Source: an uncultured Haliea sp. (lineage in GTDB: Bacteria > Pseudomonadota > Gammaproteobacteria > Pseudomonadales > Halieaceae). From it: 64,000 nt of DNA. Shown one piece after another: positions 9,257-17,837 of this stretch; the stretch's first letter is position 1, and every line of letters begins with the position of its first letter. The translations under genes were made by a program, and so were the position numbers. The DNA is taken from positions 59,079 to 123,078 of the forward strand of contig CAJXUQ010000009.1 of NCBI GenBank assembly GCA_913061145.1. The letters are read 5' to 3'. Under the pieces are notes generated by a model, which ran no database searches, had not been told where the DNA came from, and saw nothing but the letters and a program-made list of their open reading frames with translations.

Positions 9257-11572
9257 TTACCAGTTGTAGGTTGCCGAAAACATGTAGGTTCTCGGATCCT
9301 GCCAGGCACCGTTCAGGAACATGCTGAAATCGATACCCTGGATCTGCTTGTCCTCGTCCGTCAGGTTGCGCACGAAGAACGAGAAGTCCATGGTGCCGTC
9401 ACCCACCGGCACGTCAGCCAGTTGCAGCCTGGCGTTCAGGTTCTGGGTGTCCGGCACTTCATCAATGCCCTGCACATAGCTGCCACCCGCATTCGGCGCG
9501 GTCAGGCTCTTGTTGACCGCGTACAGATACACCTTGTCGGTGTAGGTGTAATCCAGCAGGAAGCGCAGCTCACCAAAACCAAACTGTGCCAGGGTCCCCT
9601 CCAACTGCAGGGCTGCGGTATTTTCAGGCGCGTAAGGTGCCAGACGGTTCGATGCGGTATCGATAATCGGGCGACCCGGCGCAAAGGAGTTGTCCAGATA
9701 CTTGTCGAATCCTGCGTCCAGGTACCCGTAGTTACCGGAAATCCGCCAGTTGTCCGTGATCTGATAGGCCATTTCCAGTTCGAAACCCTGATACGTGGCC
9801 TCCCCCGCGTTGGTGAGCAGCGACTGGGTCGTGCCTGGCAGCAGCTGGGTGATGTGCAGGTCGTCAATCGCGTTATGGAACAAGGCGACGTTCAAACGCA
9901 GCGCACCGTCCAGCCAGAGCGACTTCATGCCCACTTCCGTGGACAGCGAGGTCTGGGGTTCGAAAGGTGTACTCACCGCCGGGTCGGCCACTTCAGAGCT
10001 GAACCCGCCGCTCTTGAAGCCATTGGCCACGCGCAGATAGAAATTCAGGTCAGGCGTGAGCTCATAGGACAGCGCCGCCATGGGCGATGTGTCATCAAAG
10101 GTCTCACTGTAGCTGATGAACGGCAGCAATCCCGGGCCCACATCGGTGATAAAGGAGCCGCCAAAGCCGTCCGTGGTGTAACGGTGGGAGAAACCGGAGC
10201 GTTTTTCTTCCGTATAGCGGACACCCAGCGTTGCGGTCCAGCGCTCGGCAAAGCGCCAGTCCATTTGCCCGAACAGGGCCCAAGCCTCGGTATCAGCCCC
10301 GTAGTTCACCTGCTGCGGTACGTTGCCGAACAGGGTGAACAGCTGGCTGCCCAGCGTTTCCCCCTCATCCTCGAAGTAGTAGGCGCCCAACACCCAGTGG
10401 AAGTCGTCACGATCGGCAATCCACTGGAATTCGTGGGAAATCTGCTCGTAGTCGGTCAGGCGGTTGAAGTTCGCAGACATGCCCCAGGACAGCGCACCGG
10501 GGATGACCACAATTGAATCCAGCGGCATGCCGTCGATATCCTGGCTGTCGTTGTAGTCCATGGTCCGCAGCGCGCCGATGTACTTCAACTGATCCCTGGA
10601 CGTCAGGTCGTATTCCAGCGTGAGCGCATGTGCACGCGTGCGGCTGCGCTCGAACAAACCCGGCTGCCCCGGCACGGTATTGGTGGAGACGGTGTCCGGG
10701 CGGCCGGACACGACATAGGGCGCTGCCGCGCTTTCAATGGCGCTACCCAGGAAGGGACCGAACACACTGGGGAAGGTGCCGGCCCAGCCCTCCAGCGACA
10801 CCAGCGACGAGGGTGCTGGCGTCTGGTCGGTGTAGGAATAATCAAAATCGTAGATGGCCACCAGCTGCTCGCTGGGCTCCAGCATGATCGACGCGCGGAA
10901 GGCCTCGTTATCCACAGAGCCGAGATCGGGGCCGGTGAGGTTGTCTGCCCAGCCGTCGGCGCGCTCCTTGCGCATCCCCACGCTGGCAGAGGCGATTCCC
11001 ATCTGCGGCAGATCCACCTGCAGGCGGCCGACGCGCCGGTCGTAGTTGCCCACCTCGGCCAGAGCTGAGCCGCTGAACTCCCCCGTGGGGCGCCGCGTCA
11101 CGAAATTGATTGCGCCACCTTCCGTGTTGCGGCCGAACAGTGTGCCCTGGGGACCGCGCAGCACCTCAACGCGCTCGATGTCTACCACATCGAACACAGA
11201 GCCCTGGGATTTGCCGAGGTAGATGCCGTTCAGGTAAAGCCCGACGGGGGCATCAATCCAGATCGCCGGTTGCCCGGTTACACTGCCGCGAATAGATACC
11301 ACCGAAACCAGGCGCGCTCCGGGATTCTGGCGAAACATCACGTTGGGCGCGACCGCGTTGAGATCAGCCAGACTCTCCATACCGCGCATCTCGAGCTCCG
11401 CTGAGGACAACGCAGAAATCGCCAGGGGGACCGACTGCAGGTTTTCCTCGCGCTTCTGGGCGGTAACAATCACTTCCTCGAGGGCCGCGCGTTCTGCCGC
11501 GTAGAGCCCTGCCGAGGCGGTCGTGCCAAGGGCCAGACACAGCGCGCTGACCAGATACTTTTGCTGTTTCAT
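9257..11572 (-). CDS. TonB-dependent outer-membrane receptor
   Basis: 771 residues from ATG 11572, which has AGAGGAAA upstream and opens a good signal peptide (MKQQKYLVSALCLALGTTASAGLYA). The TonB-box/plug start LEEVIVTAQKREENLQSVP follows, then the plug (VVSIRGSVTGQ, GPQGTLFGRNTEGGAINFVTRRP) and a 22-strand barrel ending YMFSATYNW with a terminal aromatic residue. This TVTA-plug type is numerous in sphingomonads and Halieaceae and often imports sterol- or aromatic-type compounds or siderophores; the ligand here is unknown. The frame is open 11 codons further upstream, but those residues are not signal-like. Confidence 0.92.
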   Translation of the reverse strand: MKQQKYLVSALCLALGTTASAGLYAAERAALEEVIVTAQKREENLQSVPLAISALSSAELEMRGMESLADLNAVAPNVMFRQNPGARLVSVVSIRGSVTGQPAIWIDAPVGLYLNGIYLGKSQGSVFDVVDIERVEVLRGPQGTLFGRNTEGGAINFVTRRPTGEFSGSALAEVGNYDRRVGRLQVDLPQMGIASASVGMRKERADGWADNLTGPDLGSVDNEAFRASIMLEPSEQLVAIYDFDYSYTDQTPAPSSLVSLEGWAGTFPSVFGPFLGSAIESAAAPYVVSGRPDTVSTNTVPGQPGLFERSRTRAHALTLEYDLTSRDQLKYIGALRTMDYNDSQDIDGMPLDSIVVIPGALSWGMSANFNRLTDYEQISHEFQWIADRDDFHWVLGAYYFEDEGETLGSQLFTLFGNVPQQVNYGADTEAWALFGQMDWRFAERWTATLGVRYTEEKRSGFSHRYTTDGFGGSFITDVGPGLLPFISYSETFDDTSPMAALSYELTPDLNFYLRVANGFKSGGFSSEVADPAVSTPFEPQTSLSTEVGMKSLWLDGALRLNVALFHNAIDDLHITQLLPGTTQSLLTNAGEATYQGFELEMAYQITDNWRISGNYGYLDAGFDKYLDNSFAPGRPIIDTASNRLAPYAPENTAALQLEGTLAQFGFGELRFLLDYTYTDKVYLYAVNKSLTAPNAGGSYVQGIDEVPDTQNLNARLQLADVPVGDGTMDFSFFVRNLTDEDKQIQGIDFSMFLNGAWQDPRTYMFSATYNW

Positions 11573-11591
11573 GCACCATTTCCTCTTTATA

Positions 11592-11621
11592 TTTATAATC
11601 GCCAAGGTGTCACCACGCCAA
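11592..11621 (-). promoter_or_regulatory. Candidate promoter for the TonB receptor
   Basis: On the minus strand TTGGCG (11616-11621), an 18-base spacer and TATAAA (11592-11597), about 20 bases before the ATG at 11572. The divergent gap 11573-11852 also has an A/T-rich patch (11655-11685) that could hold a second promoter; no Fur box was recognised. Confidence 0.4.
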
Positions 11622-11852
11622 CCGTGGCCGGGCTGACAGCAAATACACTACCCCGGTAAAAAAATAATATCCATGCATTTTTGCACAGATTCCGGGGCGC
11701 AGAGCGCCTGCCTGTTCCGAGTCCCGCGCCCCCGTTCCGCCGCCCCCGGACAGCGGCCGCCTGTCGACCGTGCCACAGCTGGCAAAGGGCGCCCGCTTTC
11801 TGCTTAAATGACCGCCCGATGGCCCGATGCGCCCTGCGCAATGGAGGACGAC

Positions 11853-12326
11853 GTGAGCGATGACAAAAGCGATAAGAGCAAGGTCACCGACAAGGCGGGG
11901 GAGATTGCCCGCAACATCTGGCTCGCTGGGGTGGGTGCCTACGGGCGCGCCGTGGACGAAGCCCAGGACCGCATGGAGAAGGCCGGCGTGGAAACACCCA
12001 AGCTGTTCCGTGACCTGGTCAAGGCGGGCGCCGCGCTGGAGGACGAGGCGCGCAAGGGCCTGAACAGCGGTCGCAATGCACGCAATTCCGTTGAGGAACG
12101 CATTCATCGCGTGCGCGAGAGCTTTCAGATGCAACTGCCCGCCCGCGGTGAAGACCTGCTCGCACTGCACGAGAAAATCGATCGCCTGACCCGCAAGGTG
12201 GATGATCTCAGCGCCGCTCTGGCCGCCCAGGGCAAACCCGCGAGAAAGCCCGCCGCACGCAAGAAAACCGCCACGCGCCGCGCCGCCGTGAAGACCAAGC
12301 CCGCCACCGGCCGCAAGCCCGCCTGA
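11853..12326 (+). CDS. phaI: PhaI/PhaF-type phasin with C-terminal Lys/Ala/Pro-rich tail
   Basis: 157 residues. The phasin domain (about 15-105) begins IARNIWLAGVGAYGRAVDEAQDRMEKAG, the recognised start of poly(hydroxyalkanoate) granule-associated proteins (TIGR01837-type). A short heptad-like linker (LHEKIDRLTRKVDDLSAAL) follows, then a basic AKPA-like tail (KPARKPAARKKTATRRAAVK). It coats PHA granules and may tie them to DNA. The GTG at 11853 has GGAGG 6 bases upstream; the ATG at 11841 overlaps that ribosome site, so GTG is chosen. A TetR/PhaD-like gene follows 22 bases later. No PHA synthase is in the window. Confidence 0.85.
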   Translation: MSDDKSDKSKVTDKAGEIARNIWLAGVGAYGRAVDEAQDRMEKAGVETPKLFRDLVKAGAALEDEARKGLNSGRNARNSVEERIHRVRESFQMQLPARGEDLLALHEKIDRLTRKVDDLSAALAAQGKPARKPAARKKTATRRAAVKTKPATGRKPA

Positions 12327-12348
12327 CACGGTAGCTGACGGCGGCGAG

Positions 12349-13011
12349 GTGAAGACACGCGACCGCATACTGGTGACCAGTCTGGCCCTGTTCAACGAGG
12401 AGGGCGAGGCGCATACGACCACCATTGATATCGCCAATGAGCTAGATATCAGCCCCGGCAACCTGTATTACCACTTCAAGGGCAAGGACGAGATCATCGC
12501 CGAGCTGTTCCAGCAATACGAGCTGGCCCTCAGTGGCACCCTCGCAGCCCCCCTTGAAGGGCCGCTGGGCACGGATCCGAGCCAGGTGGAGGACAACTGG
12601 TTCTACCTGTATGTGGTGCTGGAGGAGATGTGGCAGTACCGCTTTCTCTACCACAACCTGGACGATCTGCAGCAACGCTATCCGGCCATCCGCAAGGGCT
12701 TCCGCCGGCTGCTGCAACTGCAGCGCTCGGCACTGCTCGCCATCTGCCACAAACTGCTGGAACAGGCGGTTATCGATACCGATGATGACCAGCTGCTCAG
12801 CCTCGTGGACAACATGACATTGGTGCTGACCTTCTGGCTGAGCTACGACCAACTGCTACATGCACCACGCTCGCCGCATGTCGTGATCCATCAGGGTGTG
12901 CTGCAGCTGCTGACCATGGTGGCGCCGTATCTGGGTGACGCCCAGCTGACTTTTTACCGCGATTGCCAGGCCATCTTCGAAGGCATGATTACATCACCGG
13001 ATAAACCCTGA
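12349..13011 (+). CDS. TetR-family regulator, PhaD-like
   Basis: 220 residues with GTG start. The N-terminal helix-turn-helix reads TTIDIANELDISPGNLYYHFKGKDEI, typical of TetR proteins. The C-terminal ligand domain is long and includes EEMWQYRFLYHNLDDL, resembling PhaD, the activator/repressor of phasin genes in pseudomonads. Its place 22 bases downstream of the phasin gene supports a role in PHA granule control. An effector (perhaps an acyl-CoA) is inference. Confidence 0.8.
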   Translation: MKTRDRILVTSLALFNEEGEAHTTTIDIANELDISPGNLYYHFKGKDEIIAELFQQYELALSGTLAAPLEGPLGTDPSQVEDNWFYLYVVLEEMWQYRFLYHNLDDLQQRYPAIRKGFRRLLQLQRSALLAICHKLLEQAVIDTDDDQLLSLVDNMTLVLTFWLSYDQLLHAPRSPHVVIHQGVLQLLTMVAPYLGDAQLTFYRDCQAIFEGMITSPDKP

Positions 13012-13020
13012 GGCACAGCA

Positions 13021-13698
13021 CTAAGCGCGGGTGGCGACCGGTTTCCGCAGCAGAATCACGTCCGCGCCCTCGAATACCGGCTGGCTGCCGCGGGTCTGCG
13101 CCCACCACTGCCAGGTGCTGCGGCTGAAGAAACACACATGGGTGGGGTCGTTCTTGTAATGCCAACCGGCGAACGCCCCGGCATCCGTCACCAGCTTGGT
13201 CATGATACCCAGGACACCACCGGGAACCAGCAACTGCCAGAGCCGGTCCAGCTCGGTAGCGGGTGCCCGCAAGTGCTCCACCACCTCGGTGGCCGTGATG
13301 AAGTCGTACCCCGGGCGGAGGGCATCCTCTGCGGGGAAATAAAAGGGGTCGTACACGCTTATCCGGTGCCCCGCTTCACGCAGCATGGCGGCCAGTGCGG
13401 GACCGGGGCCGCAGCCGAAGTCCAGCCCGCGCGAACCCGGCGCCAGCTCGGCCAGTAGCGGCGTGGCAAGACGAGCCAGGAAGGCGCGGTACTGTGGGTC
13501 ATCCACACGGTTCTGATGAAGGTCGTACTCGGCCTTCTCGTCGTCCGGCGACAGGTGGAATTCAGGAGGCACGAAGACCAGCAAACAGTGCTCACAGCGA
13601 CAGTAGCGACGCCTGCGATCCTCATGAAAGGGGTCACTGACGGCGCCACAGAGAGGGCAGTGCAAGTGACGTTGCATCTGGTATGATCCCCGCTTCAT
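13021..13698 (-). CDS. Class I SAM-dependent methyltransferase with N-terminal zinc ribbon
   Basis: 225 residues. The N-terminus carries cysteine pairs C14-C17 (CPLCG) and C33/C35/C38 (YCRCEHC), a rubredoxin-like zinc knuckle. The methyltransferase domain has motif I LDFGCGPGP (92-100), an acidic loop (ISVYDPFY), and EVVEHLRAPATELDRLWQLLVPGG, as in Methyltransf_11/23 proteins. Substrate unknown. The start is ambiguous: the ATG at 13698 has no ribosome site, while ATG 13677 has GGGGA 9 bases upstream. It is convergent with the TetR gene (9-base gap) and divergent from the peroxiredoxin gene, whose -10 lies inside its first codons. Confidence 0.82.
   Translation of the reverse strand: MKRGSYQMQRHLHCPLCGAVSDPFHEDRRRRYCRCEHCLLVFVPPEFHLSPDDEKAEYDLHQNRVDDPQYRAFLARLATPLLAELAPGSRGLDFGCGPGPALAAMLREAGHRISVYDPFYFPAEDALRPGYDFITATEVVEHLRAPATELDRLWQLLVPGGVLGIMTKLVTDAGAFAGWHYKNDPTHVCFFSRSTWQWWAQTRGSQPVFEGADVILLRKPVATRA
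13679..13687 (+). promoter_or_regulatory. Extended -10 promoter for the peroxiredoxin gene
   Basis: TGGTATGAT: extended -10 TG plus TATGAT (13682-13687, 5/6), with no convincing -35. The predicted start near 13694 gives a leader of about 35 bases. It overlaps the 5' end of the divergent methyltransferase. Confidence 0.4.
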
Positions 13699-13728
13699 GG
13701 CAAACCCGTTCCGGACAAGGAGAGTAAC

Positions 13729-14208
13729 ATGACCATCAAGGTTGGCGACAAAATCCCCTCAGCAACTCTCAAGACCATGGGCGAGAAAGGCCCGGTCGAT
13801 ATCAGCACCGATGAGCTGTTTGCCGGCAAGAAAGTGCTGCTGTTCGCCGTGCCCGGCGCATTCACGCCTGGCTGCACCCTGACCCACCTGCCCGGCTACG
13901 TGGTCAACGCCGACAAGATCAAGGCCAAGGGTGTGGACACCATCGCCTGCATGGCGGTGAACGATGCCTTCGTCATGGATGCCTGGGGCAAGTCACAGAA
14001 CGCCGAGGAGTTGTTGATGCTGGGCGATGGCAACGGTGACTTCACCGCGGCACTGGGTCTGGAACTCGACGGCACCGGCTTCGGGCTAGGCAAGCGCAGC
14101 CAGCGCTTTGCCATGCTGGTAGACAACGGCAAGGTAACGCACCTGAATGTAGAACCGGGCCCGGGTGTTGATGTCAGCTCCGCCGAGAGCATGATGGCCC
14201 TGCTGTAA
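13729..14208 (+). CDS. Peroxiredoxin, Prx5 type
   Basis: 159-residue cytosolic thiol peroxidase reducing H2O2 and organic peroxides. Peroxidatic Cys49 sits in VPGAFTPGCTLTHLPGY, the Prx5 motif (PxxxT/SxxC). A second cysteine, Cys74 in DTIACMAVND, matches the position seen in PMP20-like members, but its resolving role is uncertain. No C-terminal glutaredoxin domain is fused. AAGGAGAG precedes the ATG. Length matches the family. Confidence 0.93.
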   Translation: MTIKVGDKIPSATLKTMGEKGPVDISTDELFAGKKVLLFAVPGAFTPGCTLTHLPGYVVNADKIKAKGVDTIACMAVNDAFVMDAWGKSQNAEELLMLGDGNGDFTAALGLELDGTGFGLGKRSQRFAMLVDNGKVTHLNVEPGPGVDVSSAESMMALL

Positions 14209-14214
14209 CCACCG

Positions 14215-14244
14215 GCGCCTGTGGCGGAGACACGTCGCAGGCGC
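14215..14244 (+). terminator. Hairpin between peroxiredoxin and the convergent carrier gene
   Basis: Inverted repeat GCGCCTG / CAGGCGC with a 16-base loop, 6 bases after the peroxiredoxin stop, touching the stop codon of the convergent gene. No T-run; a weak terminator at best. Confidence 0.3.
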
Positions 14245-15623
14245 TAGCTCACCAGCACATAGCACAGGGTGCTTATAACCACTGCTCCAAGCAGGTTCAA
14301 CAGCAGTCCCTCCCGCGCCATTTGAGCGGTCGTAATCAGGCCGCTGCCGTAGACCACGGAGTTGGGCGCCGTCGCCACTGGCAGCATGAAGGCACAGCTC
14401 GCGCTCATGGCCGCGGGCACCATGATCAACTCCGGCGGCAGATCCGCCGCCAGCGCGGCAGCTGCGAGCACCGGCATCAGCAGCGTGGTGCTCGCTGTAT
14501 TGGATGTGGTTTCCGTCATGAAGGTTACCGCGAGGCAGATCAGCAGCAGCAACAACCAGACAGGCATGTCGGTCAGGCCGGCAAGCGCCTCTCCCATGAT
14601 ATCGCTGAGCCCCGAGGCAACAAAACCGCTGGCCAGGCAGATCCCACCGGAAAACAGCAGCAGCACCCCCCACGGAATCGTGCTGGCCCGTTCCCAATCC
14701 AGCAGTCGACCGCCGCTGCCATTCGGCACCACAAACATCACCACAACCGCCAACAATGCCACCGAAGCATCGTTGGCCTGGGGCAGCCCCAGCCAGGCCT
14801 GCCATCCGCCGAAGGGCTCACCCCGCGTAATCCAGGCCAGGGCTGTCAGGCCAAACACTGTCAGCACCCGCTTCTCTTCGCTGCGCCAGGCGCCCGTGCT
14901 CGGCACCTGCACCGCGATCGGGCCGGACAGGTTGCGGGTGAGGGTCAGGGCCATCAGCGGAATCATCAGCACCACCACGGGCACCGCCCAGCTCATCCAC
15001 TGGCTGAAACTGATCGACTGCCCTGTCGTCTGTTCATAGACCTGCATGAAAATGAGGTTGGGGGGCGTTCCGATGGGTGTACCGATTCCGCCCACACTCG
15101 CGGCATAGGCCACACCCAGCAGCAGGGGCACGGCCAGTTCACGGCGCCGGTCGGTGGCCTCCAGCACGGCCAGCGCAACGGGCAGCAGCATGAGGGTAGT
15201 GGCGGTGTTGGATATCCACATGCTCAGGCTGGCCGCGGCGATCATGAAACCCAGCACCAGCCGTGGGCCGCTGTCCGCACCGACCAGCCGCACCATGCCC
15301 AGGGCAATTCGCCGGTGCGCGCCGGAATGCTCCATCGCCTTGGACAGCAGGAAACCACCCAGCAAGAGCAATATCAGGGGAGATCCGTAGGCCTGGCCCA
15401 CTTCGGCGGGAGTCAACACACCCAGCAGGGGCAGCAGTGCAATGGGCAGCAGGGACGTGACCGGTATCGGAACCGGCTCGAATACCCACCACAGCACACA
15501 CCAGAGCGCCACCATGGATACCACCGCAATGTCCTGACTGTAGCCGGCGCCCTGCAGCAGCAGTGCCAGGCCGACGGACAGCAGTGGCGCGGCCCACAGC
15601 AGAAAACGGCGGAAGCGGGTCAT
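14244..15623 (-). CDS. SLC13/DASS-family sodium:anion (dicarboxylate or sulfate) symporter
   Basis: 459 residues with about 11-12 hydrophobic helices. The two inverted repeats each carry the Ser-Asn-Thr signature of DASS carriers: ISNTATTLMLLP (SNT at 138-140) and TSNTASTTLLMP (SNT at 374-376). GIGTPIGTPPNL (180-190) is the matching helical hairpin. Likely imports C4-dicarboxylates with Na+; sulfate or phosphate cannot be excluded. Its start overlaps the stop of the preceding beta-propeller gene by ATGA, so the two are translationally coupled. Confidence 0.92.
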   Translation of the reverse strand: MTRFRRFLLWAAPLLSVGLALLLQGAGYSQDIAVVSMVALWCVLWWVFEPVPIPVTSLLPIALLPLLGVLTPAEVGQAYGSPLILLLLGGFLLSKAMEHSGAHRRIALGMVRLVGADSGPRLVLGFMIAAASLSMWISNTATTLMLLPVALAVLEATDRRRELAVPLLLGVAYAASVGGIGTPIGTPPNLIFMQVYEQTTGQSISFSQWMSWAVPVVVLMIPLMALTLTRNLSGPIAVQVPSTGAWRSEEKRVLTVFGLTALAWITRGEPFGGWQAWLGLPQANDASVALLAVVVMFVVPNGSGGRLLDWERASTIPWGVLLLFSGGICLASGFVASGLSDIMGEALAGLTDMPVWLLLLLICLAVTFMTETTSNTASTTLLMPVLAAAALAADLPPELIMVPAAMSASCAFMLPVATAPNSVVYGSGLITTAQMAREGLLLNLLGAVVISTLCYVLVS

Positions 15624-16687
15624 GGGCGCTGCAGCAGCGACAGGGGCACACGCAGGATACGGTCGCCCACGTAGGAACCGATATAAAGCGACTGGCCCCG
15701 CTGCAGCGCCACGGTGCCGGCGCCCATCGGCGGCCCCGAGCGCTGCAGCAGCGTGGCTGGCTCAAGCGTGACCGAATCCAGCGCAACAATGCTGAACGGC
15801 AGTTCGCTGGGTCGCTGGTGCCCCTGTGACAGACTGCGAAACACCTGCCACAGCGTGCCTTCGTGGGAGGCCACCAGAAGCCGTCCGTCTTCCGCCCAGC
15901 TGGCGTTGTCCGGCTTCGGCACGGGCACCTCCGCCAATAGTTCGCCCCCGGGCAATGCGCGGTGCTGCACAACGTTGCCGAGGTAGACATTGAGGTAAAA
16001 CGTCTGCTCGTCGGGCGCCAGCAGAATACCATTGGGGTGTCGCGCACGGGTGGCGGGGAGCGGCGTAAAGCCGGCTTCGCGGGTCCAACGGTAGACAAAC
16101 CCGGTATCCCGCCCCAGGGCCGCCAGCACCGCATTGACCAATTGCCAGCGCCGGTCTGCCATGTGCGTGACCAGCAGGCTGCCGTCGGACAGGCCGGCAA
16201 CATCGTTGAAATTCGCCGCCGGTGGCCCCTCTGCGCAGCCGCGCCAGTGGGCACGCGGGCGATCGCCGAGTGGATTCTGCAGTTCGAAAAACTCAACGGA
16301 TTCGCGCTCTGCATGGTTCACCACCAGCAGCTGCCAGCGTCCGTCCAGGCGGCGACGGATGTCCAAACCATGCGCCTCGAGCCGCGGCAGAGGCCGCAGG
16401 CACTTTGGGTCGCCCCACAGCTCATCCGGCGGGGCGGACACCGGCTCCGGCAGCAGGGAATGCACCGAGTCGTCGCGGGTGTCCAGCAGGTACAGACCAC
16501 CCGGCCCCGCCATCTGGCCAAAAATGAGATCGCGCCCATTGGGCGCCGGCACCAGGTCTTCCGGCGCGGTAAGGCCGCAGATGGACTGGATACCGTCAAC
16601 CGGTTCACAGGGAGTGCCGGCCGCCAGGGGCAGGACGGAAAAGCCAAACAAAGCGAAAAGCCACCGCAGGCGGACTGTCAGGTGCAT
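15620..16687 (-). CDS. Secreted beta-propeller protein, SMP-30/arylesterase-like
   Basis: 355 residues from ATG 16687, which begins a signal peptide (MHLTVRLRWLFALFGFSVLPLAAG). The frame is open upstream to 16819, but those residues overlap the divergent moaA promoter region and look non-coding. Repeated blade-like segments (DLVPAPNGRDLIFGQ, NDVAGLSDGSLLVTHM, HPNGILLAPDEQTFYLN, GRLLVASHEGTLWQV) with acidic and Asn metal ligands resemble SMP-30/gluconolactonase and paraoxonase-type lactonases. Periplasmic lactone or ester hydrolysis is inference. Coupled (ATGA) to the DASS carrier, which might import the product acid. Confidence 0.75.
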   Translation of the reverse strand: MHLTVRLRWLFALFGFSVLPLAAGTPCEPVDGIQSICGLTAPEDLVPAPNGRDLIFGQMAGPGGLYLLDTRDDSVHSLLPEPVSAPPDELWGDPKCLRPLPRLEAHGLDIRRRLDGRWQLLVVNHAERESVEFFELQNPLGDRPRAHWRGCAEGPPAANFNDVAGLSDGSLLVTHMADRRWQLVNAVLAALGRDTGFVYRWTREAGFTPLPATRARHPNGILLAPDEQTFYLNVYLGNVVQHRALPGGELLAEVPVPKPDNASWAEDGRLLVASHEGTLWQVFRSLSQGHQRPSELPFSIVALDSVTLEPATLLQRSGPPMGAGTVALQRGQSLYIGSYVGDRILRVPLSLLQRP

Positions 16688-16805
16688 GATTATTTTTCCA
16701 TGGTTGCTGTTCGCATCCTGCCCAGAGCTAGGCGCTGTGTAAAGGCCGACCGTACCCCGTGCACCATGACTAGAGTGAACCCGCCACAGACAGTACACTG
16801 GGCCC

Positions 16806-17816
16806 ATGACCCCCAGCATCCCAGCTCATCTGGTCGACCCCTTCCAGCGCCGGATCAACTACCTGCGCTTGTCGGTTACCGACCGCTGCGATTTCCGCTG
16901 TGTGTACTGTATGGCCGAAGACATGCAGTTCGTGCCGCGGGCGCAGGTGCTGTCGCTGGAGGAGTTGTACCGCGTCGCGCAGGCGGCTGTGGGCCTCGGC
17001 ATCAACAAGATACGACTGACCGGGGGCGAGCCGCTGGTGCGGCGCAATATCCTCTGGCTGGTTGAGCAACTGGGCGCACTGCCGGGCCTTGAGACCCTCG
17101 CGCTGACCACCAACGGCTCGCAACTGGCGCGCCTGGCGCAGCCGCTGCAACAGGCCGGTGTCAGCACCCTCAATATCAGCCTGGACAGCCTGCGCCCCGA
17201 GCGGTTTCGCGAACTGACCCGCACAGGTGACCTGCAGCAGGTTCTGGCGGGCATAGACGCCGCAACCGCCAGCGGCTTTCAGCGCATCAAGTTGAACGCC
17301 GTTATCCTCAACGGACGCAACGACGACGAGGCTCTGGACCTGGTGGAGTTTGCCCGCCAGCGCGGCATCGACATTGCGTTCATTGAAGAAATGCCTTTGG
17401 GGCGCATCGACGAACACAGCAGACGGTTGAGCTTCTGCAGCAGTGCAGAACTGCGCCGGCGCATAGAGCAGCGGTACACCTTGACGGCTCTGGGTGACCC
17501 TGCGGGCAACGCGGGGCCGGCCCGCTATTTCAGCATGCCGGACAGCGCAACACGGGTGGGCTTTATCTCGCCCCACAGCAACAACTTCTGCCACCTGTGC
17601 AACCGCGTGCGACTCACAGTTGAGGGCCGACTACTGCTGTGCCTGGGCAATGAGCACTCCGTGGACCTGCGCCCGCTGCTGCGCCGCCCGGGCAGCACCC
17701 GGCAGGAACTCGCCGAGGCGATTGTCGCCGCGCTGGCGCTGAAACCGGAAAAGCATCATTTTACCCACGACGACGAACCGGAGATTCTCCGCTTCATGAA
17801 CACCACTGGCGGCTGA
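16806..17816 (+). CDS. moaA: GTP 3',8-cyclase (molybdenum cofactor biosynthesis)
   Basis: Radical SAM enzyme making the first intermediate of molybdopterin from GTP. 336 residues. The SAM cluster motif is C28-X3-C32-X2-C35 (CDFRCVYC), the SAM-binding motif is LTGGEPL, and the second C-terminal cluster uses Cys262, Cys265 and Cys279 ([19 protein letters not shown]). The C-terminal double glycine needed for catalysis is present (NTTGG). No moaC or other moa gene lies nearby. The next gene, a MoxR ATPase, follows by 21 bases on the same strand. Confidence 0.97.
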   Translation: MTPSIPAHLVDPFQRRINYLRLSVTDRCDFRCVYCMAEDMQFVPRAQVLSLEELYRVAQAAVGLGINKIRLTGGEPLVRRNILWLVEQLGALPGLETLALTTNGSQLARLAQPLQQAGVSTLNISLDSLRPERFRELTRTGDLQQVLAGIDAATASGFQRIKLNAVILNGRNDDEALDLVEFARQRGIDIAFIEEMPLGRIDEHSRRLSFCSSAELRRRIEQRYTLTALGDPAGNAGPARYFSMPDSATRVGFISPHSNNFCHLCNRVRLTVEGRLLLCLGNEHSVDLRPLLRRPGSTRQELAEAIVAALALKPEKHHFTHDDEPEILRFMNTTGG

Positions 17817-17837
17817 CCGCCCTGACGAGGATACCGC

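Noticed and set aside
9071..10516. 481-codon plus-strand open frame
   Set aside because: Antisense to the TonB receptor and runs through the double terminator; not protein-like.
14322..15674. 450-codon plus-strand open frame, Gln/His-rich
   Set aside because: Antisense shadow of the SLC13-type carrier gene.
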